Of a stretch of DNA of 64,000 nt, positions 12,076-24,169 are shown piece by piece. The notes beneath the pieces were generated by a model that was not told the origin of the DNA, ran no database searches, and saw nothing but the letters and a program-made list of their open reading frames with translations. The position numbers and the translations under genes are program-made. Position 1 is the first letter of the stretch; every line of letters starts with the position of its first letter. This DNA is from Odobenus rosmarus divergens (Eukaryota > Chordata > Mammalia > Carnivora > Odobenidae), in NCBI RefSeq assembly GCF_000321225.1, contig NW_004450942.1, forward strand, positions 90,313-154,312, given 5' to 3'.

Positions 12076-12576
12076 ACTCCCCAAGAATGTCATGCTGGGT
12101 TATAGAAGTCACACTTGAAGATAAGAAAAAGTTGTATCACACAGAGTTCATCACATATTAAACTCTCTCCTTCTAAATCCTAACACAGTTAAATAATTTC
12201 TGAAAAAAACTTTGTAAAATATGGCATACTGGCAAAATTTCAGAACCTCGAGATTAGCGTTGAAAGTATGGTAGGTTCCATTTCTACTTCATATTATAAT
12301 TTTAAAAAGCTTATTAACATAAGCTTATATAATAATATCCCATCATTAAATCAGTGCTTCTTATATTATTTTTTCTTATCTGTTAAGTTTTTCTTCTACC
12401 CAATGTCTTTTTCCCCAAAGACTACATTTCTTTGGCCTCCTTAAAGTTGGGGAGATAGTACATTAGCAAATAACAGTGAACACCAGGGCTTTTTTGCGCT
12501 TGTTTAAAGTTATTTCTGATTCCCTTGATAATTTAAGAGAATAAAGGAAGCTTGGATCTTATTTCCAAGTTACATT
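12076..12576. other. Unassigned sequence
   Basis: Nothing recognised. Confidence 0.5.
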
Positions 12577-12590
12577 AAAACCAATCATTT

Positions 12591-12784
12591 ATTTTTTTTT
12601 AAAGATTTATTTATTTGAGAGAGAGATAATAAGAGAGAGAGAGAGAGAGCATGAGCAGGGGGTAGAGGGAGAAGCAGGCTTCCCGCTGAGCAGTGAGCCA
12701 GACGTGGGTTTCCATCCCAGGACCCTGGGATCATGACCTGAGCCGAAAGCAGACACTTAACTGACTGAGTCACCCAGCTGCCCC
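12591..12784 (-). mobile_element. CAN/SINEC element with 14-bp TSD
   Basis: Antisense copy with T-rich tail, 'aaagatttatttatttgaga', an expanded (GA)n from about 12618 to 12648, and head 'actgactgagtcacccagct'. Perfect 14-bp direct repeats 'aaaaccaatcattt' at 12577-12590 and 12785-12798 define the insertion. Several substitutions from consensus indicate moderate age. Confidence 0.96.
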
Positions 12785-12799
12785 AAAACCAATCATTTT

Positions 12800-13395
12800 A
12801 AAAAGAGCAAATCAATTTTTATGATTTTGGGATTCATTCCAGATTTAAAAGAGTAAACAAAATGTAACTAAACTTACCATAAGTTTCACAGTCATAATTA
12901 TGATCAATATCATATATATGGAAAATTCTGAAAAGTTATTATAAGCTCTTGACTTATCCAGAAACTGCTTATCTGGCAAACCCTATCTATTCTTGAAGCA
13001 GCCAAGAAAGTAGAAATGAAGACAAGTGAGCCACCAAAAGAGAATTCTGGAAGTTACAAACACACTTCAGAGGCAAGGCAGGTGCTGCAAATGAACACAG
13101 GAGGCTGGTGTAAGCCAACGGAACTGGTGGAAACCATGAGGAAGTCACATCTCAAGGGGCACCATTGACTCACCTTCAGTGAATTTCTACCACGTAGGGA
13201 TAGGAGATAAAGGTCATTGGATCCTCCAAGTTTCAAACAGAAGCAGGACTTCCAGATGTTCCATGTGAAATTTCCTCATATTTAAAACATGGTGCATACA
13301 AAAAAAAAAAAAAAAAGTCTCCACCAACCAAACTGGAACCAACCAACGGACAACTCTCAACTCTGGTTGCCTTTACTACACTACTTAAGCCCTGA
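12800..13395. other. Unassigned sequence with poly(A)
   Basis: No gene recognised. A run of about 17 A lies near 13300-13316. Confidence 0.5.
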
Positions 13396-13399
13396 AGCC

Positions 13400-13505
13400 T
13401 TAGCAGTACAAATAACTTACCCAACGTCAAACATTTAGAAAGAGACAGAACTGGAAATAGAACCCAGATTTGCTCATATCTTCCTTATTTATGTCACAGC
13501 TCTCA
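13400..13505 (-). repeat. MIR fragment, antisense
   Basis: 'aataacttacccaacgtcaa' with 'agacagaactggaaatagaa' and 'cccagatttgctcata' correspond to the inverted MIR centre. Short and diverged. Confidence 0.55.
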
Positions 13506-14414
13506 AAGGAGACAACTGATGCAATTTTCTCAGTGGCTGTTTCCTCCAGCACAGAAGGGCAAGCCCAAACTGGGCCACCATAGAGAAAGGAGAAGTCAAG
13601 CAATCAACATAGAGGGCTCTCTGCCCCGAAGCCCTCCTCTGTCATCAGTCAGTCACGGCTGCATTATTTCCCCCTTTGAATGGCAATTTCTACTCAGGAA
13701 CAGTCTTTTTGCAGCAATCACAGGGATTCTACAAAGGCACGTTCACCATTAAGTAAATCAAGAACCAGGCCTGGGGGGAAGAATCACTATTCATCATCAC
13801 TGAAACACTATGCAAGGAAAAAAAAAAAAAAAAAAAAAAAAAATCCTATGTTTATTATCAAGTCATATGAAGACATTTTTCTTCTCAAAGTGTTTTTCAA
13901 AATTATTTTAAAATACCAATTCTTATCTGTAATCTCATCTCATTACAAGTCATTGAAAATTCATGCCTCCTTTGCAACTTGCATTCAAGATCTGCAAGCA
14001 CTTACAGCCATGTATTCAGATTCACAACATCTCCTATGCTGATATTCTCCAAAGGAAACTTTCCTGGTCCCTCACGTATAATGAGTTTTGTCCTCCCACC
14101 ACCAGGCCTTGGCCTCATCCCAAGCAAATGCATATACTCACGAACTTGGCATGTTCTTCACATTTTCCCAAATATATTAAAATAGGCTCAAAATTGTTAA
14201 GAAAAATAAAGCCTGTCCTCATGTCATCCAAAATCTTTTTTAACACCACCCTTTGAGAAATGGATTTAAGCAGAGTATTACAAGCTTTAATGTTGTCACC
14301 GTTTCCTGATTCTTGACAATATTACCTTCACTATAGTAATATATCAAGAGCAATAGGGAAATAGGCTTCATTCATTATATTAATGCAAATATTAAAAGTA
14401 ATAGCAAAAACACA
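13506..14414. other. Unassigned sequence with 26-nt poly(A)
   Basis: A pure A run lies at 13818-13843. No 3' end of a retroposon could be identified immediately upstream of it. The overlapping 120- and 97-codon frames at 13680-14256 translate through the poly(A) or show no family features, and are rejected as genes. Confidence 0.5.
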
Positions 14415-14615
14415 TGGTGTTTAATATGTGTTGGACATTCTCACCATGACCCTATGAGATAGCTACTACTATCTCCATTGTACAGAAGAGGAAACTGAGG
14501 TACGGCAAAGTTAAGTCGCCCAAGGTTATCAAGCCAGTCAGCGGCAGAGCCTGGGCTTGAACCCTGGGAGTCTGTCTTCAGAGTCCAAATGCTTACTAGA
14601 CCATACTGTGTCTCC
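14415..14615 (-). repeat. MIR SINE, antisense, well preserved
   Basis: 'gaccctatgagatagctact', 'gaggaaactgaggtacggca', 'gcagagcctgggcttgaacc' and 'ggagtctgtcttcagagtcc' give the inverted MIR almost complete, including the tRNA-like B-box region near 14565. It is first of four MIR copies in 1.7 kb. Confidence 0.92.
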
Positions 14616-15109
14616 AGGAAGCATTAGGAAGCTCTCAAAATCCTGGATCCCTCCTATCTGCCACGGTAAACAGATATACCATTAGGAAGCCAGAGTCCCA
14701 GAGGTCCACAGGGATGTGTGTCCTGTACTTGAGGCTCTACTCAAGTCACACTGACTATAAGGATAAAAAATTCAGGGCCAACTTTAATCAAGGCCCTGAG
14801 AATTCTGTATTATTCCTGAGGCCACTGCAAGGCTCTGGGAAAAATTCCACAGTGGAGATAAAGCCTGTCTGTGAATTGAGAGGAATTCTCTGCGTAACCC
14901 CAAAATATTCCTTTCCATCTACAAATGGAATCCTGCTGAGATGTGTGGGGGAATTTCTGAAAATAAAATAGGCAGGAGAAAGAGCAGGACACTTTCCAGC
15001 CCAGCGGGCTGCCTGCCAAGCTCAGGCAGAGAAAGGGGAAAGAGGGCAGGGAGGGGGCTCCGAAAAGGTCCACACTCAATTTACATCCACAAAGAAAATT
15101 ATTTAGCAA
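14616..15109. other. Unassigned sequence
   Basis: No repeat or gene recognised. The 132-codon antisense open frame at 14810-15208 runs into the neighbouring MIR and has no domain; it is treated as chance. Confidence 0.5.
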
Positions 15110-15297
15110 GCAGTTCTCAGGCTCTTTCCTTTTATCCCCCTGGTAATCCCATGAAGTAGGTGTTATTGTCATCTGACACATAAAGAAATTGAGGTTCTGA
15201 ATAGTCATATCACTTAACTAAGACCAACCCTGTTGGTAAATGAGAGCCAGAAAGCAAAACCTGAGATCTGTATGAATTAAGTCCATGCTCTACAATA
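15110..15297 (-). repeat. MIR SINE, antisense
   Basis: 'ggtaatcccatgaagtaggt', 'aagaaattgaggttctgaat' and 'atgagagccagaaagcaaaa' match inverted MIR. Confidence 0.82.
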
Positions 15298-15699
15298 TGA
15301 GGAGGGAAAAACAGACTGCCAATTCTCCCAGATTTCAATCATTTGTGAAAAAAATAAAAGCAATATTAAGCCTAGAGATTGTGAAGGCATTTTTCCAGGA
15401 CTCTGTTTATCTTTAAATCTGCATTTACATTGTCCATATGGCTCTTTGAAATGGTCTCCATTTATATTCAGAGAAAATAAATATGTTGGCATTAAGTATG
15501 TTGGAACCAGGAATTAGAGGATAAAAGGAAATAAGTGTACTGGCCCTAGAATTTCTCAAGGAAGCTGGCCCTCACACTCTAAACTCCCAGCTTCATAAAA
15601 CATCACTTATCTAAATGCTAGGGACCAAACATGAGCGGAAGCCAAAAATGGTGAAACTTGAAATGTCAGAGAGCATCTACTTCAATTTGCCTCCCACTC
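15298..15699. other. Unassigned sequence
   Basis: Nothing recognised between the MIR copies. Confidence 0.5.
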
Positions 15700-15825
15700 A
15701 ACGAGGTCAAAGGGGAAATCAGAGGTTAACAAAGTGAACTGCCCAAGGTCAAATTGCAGGTCTGTGACTAGAAACCAGGCCATCCTGGCTATCAGTCCAG
15801 GATTCTCTCCTCTACTTTGAGGTTA
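15700..15825 (-). repeat. MIR-like fragment, antisense
   Basis: 'gaactgcccaaggtcaaatt' and 'gactagaaaccaggccatcc' resemble the inverted MIR segment around 'cttgcccaaggtcacac'. It could be another MIR-class SINE. Confidence 0.6.
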
Positions 15826-15839
15826 CAGTGTAGGGATTA

Positions 15840-16090
15840 TTAAGTATAGTGCAGGGCTCTAAGCTCAGATAAACCAGGTTTCAAGTTCTGATGCTAATTC
15901 TAAGTTGTGACTTTGAACAAGTTATTTAACCTCGTGTACACCTCAGTTTCCTCACTAGCAAAATGCAGATTGTAACAGTGCCTACCTAATAGAGTTATGA
16001 AGCCTAAAAGCCAGAGTTATCAAGCATATAAGCACTTAGCACAGAGTTTGACCCAAAGATGTGTTTAATAAATGTTAGCAGTTTATTATA
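15840..16090 (+). repeat. MIR SINE, sense, near full length
   Basis: Sense landmarks in order: 'aaaccaggtttcaagttctg', 'gaacaagttatttaacctcg', 'cctcagtttcctcactagca', 'taagcacttagcacagagtt', 'aataaatgttagcag'. Good preservation for an ancient SINE. Confidence 0.92.
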
Positions 16091-17985
16091 ATGCTCATGA
16101 AAGTACATTATAAACTGTAAATTGCCAGCAGATATTATTCATTACTGCAGCCTAATTTTCCTAACAAGGTAATGTACCATTCTATATAAATCTTTTCTTC
16201 CTAAAACATCCTAACAGCATTTAGGCAGTTACAAAATAATCTGTAAAGCCATCTTGTTTCTTGTCTTCTTTAATGTAAGAAATGCAAACTGCATAATCAT
16301 TTCTAATATTCCTATATATTGAGTCACCCCTGGTTTTGGCAAAACCCTTCCAGCTGTAAATTGAGAAAAATGTGTTGGCTTCCAAGGTATCATACAGGGA
16401 TACAATTCAGCCATAGGCCCAGATAGTTCTAAGGTGGGTGGGATCAGATCCCTGAGTTTCAGTCTTGGTTCTGCCTCTTAGAATTTAAATGACTTCATCA
16501 AGGTCATAGAGCTAAAGAGTCCCCACTTCCTCATTCATGCAATAAGGAAATTGGATCTTGAAAATGTGTTCTAGAAGCCACCTGTATTTTACTCACCTGG
16601 GTTGTTTATGAAGGCAGTTTATGTTCCCCCAGATCTGATGGCTCAGAGTATCTGGATTTAGGACCCTATATTACTTAGAATCTAGATTACTGACAAATAG
16701 CCCAGATAATTTTGATACCCAATAAAAATGGGCAACTATAATACTTAACCCCTTTCATTCTATTATAGCATTTTACTGCATCAATTGTATCAAACTGGTT
16801 CTCAATTAGAGAAATGATTTATCATTTTGGTGAGGGTACTCACAAGGTAGATATCATATATTCCAGTACTAAGTTTTGCCAAGTAGTAAGGCTGATTAAA
16901 TAAAATCAACTCTTCTACAATGTGTCAACCTAGAAAATTCTCTCTGATGAGTCCCCACAACCTCCTCATATAGCTTCATCTTTCAGGTAGCTTCTTGTGT
17001 GTGAGTTTTTTCAAATAATGGCATTATTTTTCCAACTAATTGGTCCACATAATTCCAGTCTCAAAAGTAAATCTCTCTCACAATTATATACAAAGCCAGG
17101 TGCAATTCTGTTGACTGATGCAGTAATTTCAGACAATGAGCAAATGCACTTAAAGTAGTCAATGCTATGATGCATTAATTTACACATCATGAAAGTGCTC
17201 CATAGAGTAACAAAGGAATTTAAGTGATTTTGATATTGTTAAGCTTGCAAACAGATCTGAACCTAAAGATTAGCACTGACTCCTCAAATCCATCTCTTCT
17301 GAAGCCAACTGCTCTGCCAGTTTTAGATTCTTGCTTCTCCTTTCTTCTCCCCCTCCCTCTCTTTTGCCCCTCCTTTCATGTAGTATTTAGGTTGTTATCC
17401 TAAGCACTTACTTGAAGTCATTGGCTTCCTTATGTTCATTTTAAAGTTCCTGGCTTCTACACAGACCTCTTTACAAACAGTAAGTACACTTTTTGAACCT
17501 TCTTTTCTTACATTGGCATGTTGGGAGAACATAGAATGACTTCTCTCATCTGCTGGACCTGCATTCCTGCTTGCCTCATTTACATGGCTATTAAACTGAT
17601 GCCCAGTGCATTTATCTATGCCATTTGTCCTAAGGTAATTTAAGGCAATTCCAGTTTGGCTAGGAAAATCTCAGGTTCTCCAAAGATACTGTGATGGGTA
17701 ACTTAACATCAAGACTGTCCTGGGTGGTAAAAGTCTTTCATCTTCATTGTTAAAAAAAGAAGTCTCCTCAAGCTCTGATTAGGTATCTATGAACAAGAAT
17801 ATCTTTCTACATGGGAGTTGTATAGAACAGACTTTCCAAACATGGTCCTACGTCTTGGGAGCGGATGGGTAGGATGGAGGCACTCACAACTTCAAGAATA
17901 TAATCACAGCTACATCTTCATCCTCCACCATAAAAAGGACAAAATACAGTGGGCTGAGAACCTTCCTACATATGCTTTTACTCAG
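16091..17985. other. Largely unassigned sequence; possible conserved non-coding block
   Basis: A weak sense MIR trace lies at 16440-16565 ('cctgagtttcagtcttggtt'). The stretch 17100-17270 is free of recognisable repeats and has several ATTA/TAAT-type cores, as seen in many enhancers, but nothing here proves function. No gene supported. Confidence 0.4.
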
Positions 17986-18296
17986 AGCTACTCAAACTGT
18001 GGATGGACAACAGAGCTGGTCTGTGAGTTGCTTGTTACTGGTCCACAGCAAGGTAAGTACTGAAATTGAAAAGAAAGCATTCAGAAACTGTAATAAAGAC
18101 TTGAGAGCACATTTTATACTCGTCGAATCTAATACTATAAAAAAGGAGCTTGTACTTTGTATCTTTTTAGTTGCACTTTTAAAAATTTATTTTATTGCAT
18201 TTTAGAAGTGTATAAGTCTGCAATGGATTCAAAATTTAAAAACAATACAAATGACCCTACCCCAGAGATAATTTGGGAAGCCTTGGTCTACATGGG
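17986..18296. repeat. Possible old DNA-transposon copy
   Basis: The ends 'gagctactcaaactgtggat' and 'gggaagccttggtcta' resemble the termini of mammalian hAT-type MER elements, and the region includes 'tgttactggtccacagcaag'. I cannot name the family. Confidence 0.35.
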
Positions 18297-20610
18297 AGCT
18301 TGCATTCACTTCTCATAAGGAGTTTCAAAGAGCATAGAACTCCCAAGCTATGATGTGCAAATCTGTATAAAATCTAAAGGCCTAGGAATACCATTTATAG
18401 GATATAGAATACCTATGTAAGAGATTAAGCCATAGAGAAATAGTGGGTGACCTTGTGCCAAAATTTGTGCCAAAATTTAGTTAAGAGCCAGAACTCAGAA
18501 TCCCCAGGATGAAAGAAGTAATCAGATGGCAGGAAACACAGGGCAAAGGTGAATTACACCAAAGTTTCAGAACCAAATGTAAGCCCCAGGTTGTTGAACT
18601 GGATGAGTCATTCACATCTCCAGGAAATGCACTGGGCCCTTTGAGGAGATTACTTAAAATGAACTCGCAGGTGGAAGCCTCCTGGGTTCTAATACCTGTA
18701 CTTAGAGGACTTCAGTGGCAACTGCTGTGTGGGGGCAGAGGCTGGGGGCTACAGAGACAGTGTGTGTCTTGGTAGGCACATCAACGTCCCCTGCCCACAG
18801 CTTCTCTGAAGGGAAACTAATCCTCTGTGGGAGTTGGGCATCCCAAGTATGGGGAGGCTCCTCATAACACACACAAATAGTGCACCCAGTCCAGGAGCCT
18901 CCCTGAAATAAGTCCAGGGACCTCTCCCTAGCCCCCTTGTTCATAGCAGTGATTCTCTACAGGTGGGAGCTAACAGAATTCACAGGATGGGGGACAGGGT
19001 AGTCCCCTTTAGGAGGTTGTCACATGTCCAAAAGCAAGAGCAACTACTCATGTGCTAAGAGTTAATACCCAATGCCCACCCCCATAGCCTTTGCAAATTA
19101 ATCAAAATGCAGCTCTGTTAATAAAAAAAAGTCCAGAATAACCCTTGATTTTACTGCTCTAGATATTATGTGCAAATACTCAAACAAGCCACGCACTGAG
19201 AAGCAGGAGAGCAGGTTTCCATGCTGTCCCTACCCATTCATCTACCACTCCGGCCCCCACACTTCTCTTTGGAAACTCCCTGTGTAACTCAAAGCTCCAA
19301 ACAAGGGTCACTTCCCCACTCAGGGTCTGCAGAGCTTGTCCAAGGCTACACAGCTACCTTTAAGAATTCTCAGATGACAACTGGGGTCTTCCAACCTCAA
19401 GCCTCACACACTTTCCGTGTCTCTGATCTATTTTAAAAGTAAACAAATTCTGCACTTACTAACTCCAATTGAAGGCAGAAATGTCTTTAATTATTTATAC
19501 CCAGCAAATGCATTCCATATCTTAGATCCTGTGGGAAACCTGATGAAATGTCAGCTTCAAACACATTTTTTCCTCAAAATATTAGAACTTGGTATTGCAA
19601 TTGAAATGTGTGTGTCTGAATAAATAAGCCAAATGGTTAATAATAATTATATATCCATGAAAACAAAACACAGAGATCCATAAAAAAAAAAACAATGCAT
19701 GTATGTTTCTCACTGTAAGGTGGGAATCTTCCAAGTGGTTTTAGGATACCTCAGGAAGGTGTAGAGCTGACAGGGAAGGAGGTGATGCTACCCTGAGTTG
19801 GTGCATTGGCCCAAAAACACCAAATCCTCGTATGTTTTCTAGAACCACGAATCTCTGACAGACCTATTGCTGGGTGGGAATTTTATCGGTGGCAGGAATA
19901 AAGATCTCTACTGCTTGAGTATTCTTAATTTCTTCCCTACTGCTTCCTTCCACAGGGAAAATTTAGTCTTTGCTTTCTGGGTCTGACCCTTCCTGTCTAT
20001 CGTTGGCATGGAATTTTGTCTAGTGTGACCATTTCTGATTTTAAGGATCATTAGATTGATCCATGATAGGAAGAACCGTACAAGTCTAAAGATCTTGTGG
20101 GCCTAACATTGGAAATTTGGAAAGAAGTACTGAGTCGGAGGAGGGAAGAGTAAGGACTCAGTGAGGTAGGGCAGAAATAGAAGAGCCCACACAGGCTTTG
20201 AGTCTGCTGACAGTGTGCATACCATCAGGACAGGCAGGGTCTGGTAGGAGATGTATATTTAGAAAAAAATACAAAGAGTGATTATGAAGTTCTATTGTGA
20301 TGATGACCTAGAACTTGTAAATATGCTTTGTTTTTCAAATCTGTAAAGTAAGGTGATAGGCAGGAACAGTGGCATTTTTAACCAATGGCATACTGAGACG
20401 TGTCTTAACAGGTCCACTCAAGGATTAGTTCTCTGGAAGACTGTACCTGTGTTTGACATTGTTCTTTACTGTTTGACTGGAGCCCAGGCACTGTGACATT
20501 ACACATTAACTTGTAGATTTAGGTCTGATAGAAAAGATAACCCCCAACACCCAGGTTTTAAGATTTTATAGCCTTTTGGATCTTAACCAAGTTTGCATCC
20601 AACCTAGCAA
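18297..20610. other. Unassigned sequence
   Basis: No gene or confident repeat. A perfect 12-bp tandem duplication 'ttgtgccaaaat' occurs at 18453-18476. Open frames of 68-88 codons here have no recognisable features. Confidence 0.5.
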
Positions 20611-20623
20611 ACTTAGGTTAACA

Positions 20624-20808
20624 TTTTTTTTTTAAGATTTTATTTATTTATTTGAGAGAGAGAGAATGACAGATAGAGAGCATGAGAGGGAAGAGGGTCA
20701 GAGGGAGAAGCAGACTCCCCGCTGAGCAGGGAGCCCGATGTGGGACTCGATCCTGGGACTCCAGGAGCCGAAGGCAGTCACTTAACCAACTGAGCCACCC
20801 AGGCGCCC
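20624..20808 (-). mobile_element. CAN/SINEC element with internal deletion
   Basis: Antisense copy with tail 'taagattttatttatttattt'-type sequence and head 'aactgagccacccaggcgcc'. The usual 'gatcatgacctgagcc' is missing: 'gatcctgggactccagg' passes directly to 'agccgaaggcagtcactt', so the B-box region is altered. TSD 'aggttaac' at 20615-20622 and 20809-20816, with one further mismatch if extended. Confidence 0.93.
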
Positions 20809-20829
20809 AGGTTAACGTTTTTTAATGCC

Positions 20830-21630
20830 CATCAATGCTCAATTCCTCAAATGTTCTTGCAACCAGCTTTACCATCTCATCTGTTTTCTTATTAAGTCAA
20901 CTTGACACATGTTCATACTTTATTTGTATTAGGGTCATGTTTTTAACATTTTTGAAAATTGTCCTTCGACAGAGTTAATACTGTAAAATTCCTTCCACTG
21001 TCACTACCATTTGCTTTTATATTAAAGTCTCAAATTTGTCATTATTTTTTCAGCGGCTAACCCTTTTTTTGAACACCAAAAAAAAAAAAAAAAAAGCCAT
21101 TCTAGTCACATGTAAGTTATAAGTCTTTTACATTTTTCCCAGAGTAGGAGGCTGCATTTGGGGATGTCCAGAGACCTGGGGTCAGGCAGCCCCAGCTCTG
21201 GTCCTTGCTTTGTCTAACACTCTAAGAAACACTCATTCTTTCTCAGAGGCTCAGTCTCCCCATCTGTATAATAATCTTGAAGTCACTCCATTTCTAGATG
21301 GTCTCTGTTCTAAAGGCTTTTATTGTGGTCCTCTTGCCTATGTGCTAATGCTTCCTCAGTTTCCCCTCTTCTTCCACAATGTTGGGAGAAAAATCACCTC
21401 TGAGCCTCTATACTAACCAAGAGAGGTAATACTGTGTCTGGACTAGAGAAGAAATTTCTCAGACCAGAGTGAGGCCCAGTGGAGAAAATCTTAGTGAACA
21501 CACAGAAAAAGAAAAGTAGCTGAAGGCTCTCCCAACTCTGCCAATATGTAAACCCCTTAGCAGCTTGCAAATGATTTTATATTCACATCTGGGAGGGGGG
21601 AATAAAATGAAAAAAAAAAAATTCCATTGC
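20830..21630. other. Unassigned sequence with poly(A), weak MIR trace
   Basis: An A run lies near 21079-21095. The piece 21175-21300 ('aggctcagtctccccatctg') resembles sense MIR weakly. No gene supported. Confidence 0.4.
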
Positions 21631-21639
21631 CATCACTGA

Positions 21640-22240
21640 TAAATATCGTATTTAGGCGCCAATATCAGCATAAACACATGTGGATCTGTACGCATTTTCT
21701 AGTCATTTAAAGTGTTTATATCTGTTGAATATGTATTATTAAATTAATGTTGATTGGAGTTAGGAGGCAATTTAGATTGAAATGTATTTCATTGTGCTGT
21801 AGGTAAAGTTGAGAGTGGGAAGCAAATTATTTGGCAAATTGAACTTGCTGCACTCCAAATACCCATTCCTGGTGAATACTTGATTTCCTGATTATCTGCT
21901 TGGTTTCCTTCCCTGTGCTGACAGGCTTCTTCCAGAGCTGCCATATGGGGAGGGAAACCAGTGTGAGGCATGGGAGAGGACATGGGGGATGTGCTTTGAG
22001 TCCTGATGTAGGGGCAAGGTGCTCTTCGTGGTCTTTTAATAAATAATTAAGTCATTCCTTTTGAGTTTAAGTAAAGCCAGAGTTGTTGCTTTTTAAATTA
22101 AGTCAAGGCAATGAGAAGCACTTTTAATGAAGAAGCAACATGGATCCAAATCAACATGGTGGAGGAAAGAAAGAGAGCAGACAAGGGAGGGTCAAAGCTC
22201 AAACATAGCTATGCAGCTTAAATGGGGGAAACTGGTAGAT
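21640..22240. other. Repeat-poor block, candidate conserved non-coding DNA
   Basis: No repeat family is recognised over about 600 bp. Several homeodomain-like cores appear, such as 'attattaaattaatgttgat' at about 21735 and 'aataaataattaagtcat' at about 22038. The regulatory role is inference only; the sequence shows absence of repeats and the motifs, nothing more. Confidence 0.3.
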
Positions 22241-22242
22241 TT

Positions 22243-22398
22243 CTTAAAAATTTTTTTAAATTTAATTTAATCTTATTATGTTATGTTAGGCACCATATAG
22301 TACCTCATTAGTTTTTGATGTAGTGTTCCATGATTCATTGTTTGCGTATAACACCCAGTGCTCCATGCAGTACGTGCCCTCCTTAATACCCATCACCG
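22243..22398 (-). mobile_element. Carnivore L1 3' end, 5'-truncated
   Basis: Antisense copy of the carnivore L1 3' terminus: 'gtttttgatgtagtgttcca', 'gcgtataacacccagtgctc', 'ccttaatacccatcacc'. Only about 155 bp remains, as in a severely 5'-truncated insertion. A 6-bp 'agattt' flanks both ends (22237-22242 and 22399-22404) and may be the TSD. The T-rich left end corresponds to the poly(A) tail. Confidence 0.88.
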
Positions 22399-22404
22399 AG
22401 ATTT

Positions 22405-23933
22405 TGCCTTATAGCAAAGACTCCTACAAATTACATTTTAATCAAGAGGCTAATGTCTGTATCAGGCAATCATAAAATCCTGTTAATTTAACATACTCAG
22501 GAGGTATTTCTTTTTGTAATAAAGCCCAAGTCAAATATCCCAGGTTAAGTCACCCCATCCCTGTTGGGTGGCTCTTTTGCAAGCAAGGACTTAGGAATCC
22601 AGGTTAGGGGCATCTATGGAGCCAAATGTCCTGTGAGAGCATCACAGGGGTACAATAAGGATGGAGAAAGCAAACTCTATCTTTAGAAACTTCCTAGGTC
22701 AGGATGTGATATACATCATTGCCTCCCACATTTTATTTCCCAGCATAAAATGGTCTCATCTAGATACAAAGGAGCTCAAAATTGTACTGCTTGGCTGGGC
22801 AGCCACTTTCCAGCAACAACTCACCATTCTGAGCAGAGGCCATCAGCTCTGGCAATCAGCCTTCCCCTCTTCCACAGCAAGCACATGGTAGAGCTTACAT
22901 TCGAAATTCAGCTCTTTAAACCCTCCACTGAATCAATTTCTGGCACCAAGCTTTGTTTGGGAGACCAGCATTGTTTTTAAGATACAGAAGTCTATTTCCA
23001 AAAGAAAATTTCTAAGGAAATATATTGTGCATTACAGGTACCTGGAACATCAAGTAAATAAGTAAAACCAGTTAGGGGAAAGAAAAGATTGATGCTCACA
23101 CTGGTTAAGGGCAACTGCTGTTCAGTTCAAGGCTAGGGAGGGTATGTTAGTATCTTGGGGATTATGGAACTATATCTAAGAACAAGGACAAATATAGACC
23201 TAATATGGCTGAATTTTTTGGAGGGGGTAGGAAAGAGAATATAGAAAAGCCAGAAATGTGAACTTTTATGAGAAAGCTCTAGATTTTCAAATGTTAGTTC
23301 TGCTGTCATCTCATTTTCAGAAGAATTAGCATTTGAAAGAGATGTAATTTTTACAGGAATGGGCCAAAGGGATTACAACTGGTGTCCTGAAGCATCTGGT
23401 GAGAGGCCTTCTAGCTAAGAGCAGGGGACTGCCCTGCAGCACCTGGCAATGGCTGACCCACAGTCTTTCCTCAGAACTTTCTTTGGCTCTATCTAGATAC
23501 CCAACCTAACCTCCTCCAGACACTCCCTCTAAGACTACCCTTCTCCCCATAAATCCAATGCTTAGCCAAGTTTTACTTCTTAATGTTCTCTCCTTTTTTC
23601 TTCCCTCTTCTCTGCCCATGGGAAATTCCTTCCACTCCTGGTCTCAAATATCATTCTAATGGTGACTTACAAAACTTTGTCTTTAAATCTCCTTCTCCTC
23701 TAAGCTATAGGATGACCAAATTCTTCAACCTGGCCCTCACCAAATGTGGCTTCACATCTTGATTTCCTTATTTGCATCACTTACACTGGTGCTTCCCAAA
23801 TGATTTTTGAGAGGGTGGGGGCTTTTTATGTTTTTAATTCTCCTTTCTGTCTCAGATTGATACTGTTGGGAGCTAACACTCCATGAATACTTTTATATTT
23901 TTGCTTGGCCTGAGCTTTCTGAAAACTGGAAAA
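22405..23933. other. Unassigned sequence
   Basis: No gene or confident repeat. A pyrimidine-rich stretch near 23480-23720 may hold degenerate L2, but this is not firm. Confidence 0.45.
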
Positions 23934-23946
23934 CATGGATAAAAGA

Positions 23947-24155
23947 GGGGCGCCTGGGTGGCTCAGTTGTTAAGCGTCTGCCTTCGGCTCAGGTCATGAT
24001 CCCAGGGTCCTGGGATCCAGCCCTGCATCGGGCTCCCTGCTTGTCGGGAGGCCTGCTTCTCCCTCTCCCACTCCCCCTGCTTGTGTTCCTGCTCTCGCTG
24101 TCTCTCTCTCTCTGACGAATAAATAAAACCTTTAAAACAAAACAAAACAAAAAGG
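23947..24155 (+). mobile_element. CAN/SINEC element with 13-bp TSD
   Basis: Sense copy: 'gcgcctgggtggctcagttg' (A-box region), 'gtcctgggatccagccc' (B-box region), 'ctccctctcccactccccct', (TC)n, 'aataaataaaacc', then an (AAAAC)n tail. TSD 'catggataaaaga' at 23934-23946 and 24156-24168. Confidence 0.97.
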
Positions 24156-24169
24156 CATGGATAAAAGAT

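Noticed and set aside
13818..13843. Processed pseudogene suggested by poly(A)
   Set aside because: No coding-like sequence or TSD could be found upstream of the A run.
13680..14042. 120-codon open frame
   Set aside because: Translates through a 26-nt poly(A), giving a lysine run; no domain.
14810..15208. 132-codon antisense open frame
   Set aside because: Runs into an antisense MIR; no family resemblance.
23947..24155. tRNA gene at the SINE head
   Set aside because: The head is tRNA-Lys-derived and keeps A/B-box-like motifs, but it lacks a complete tRNA fold and continues into SINE body and tail.
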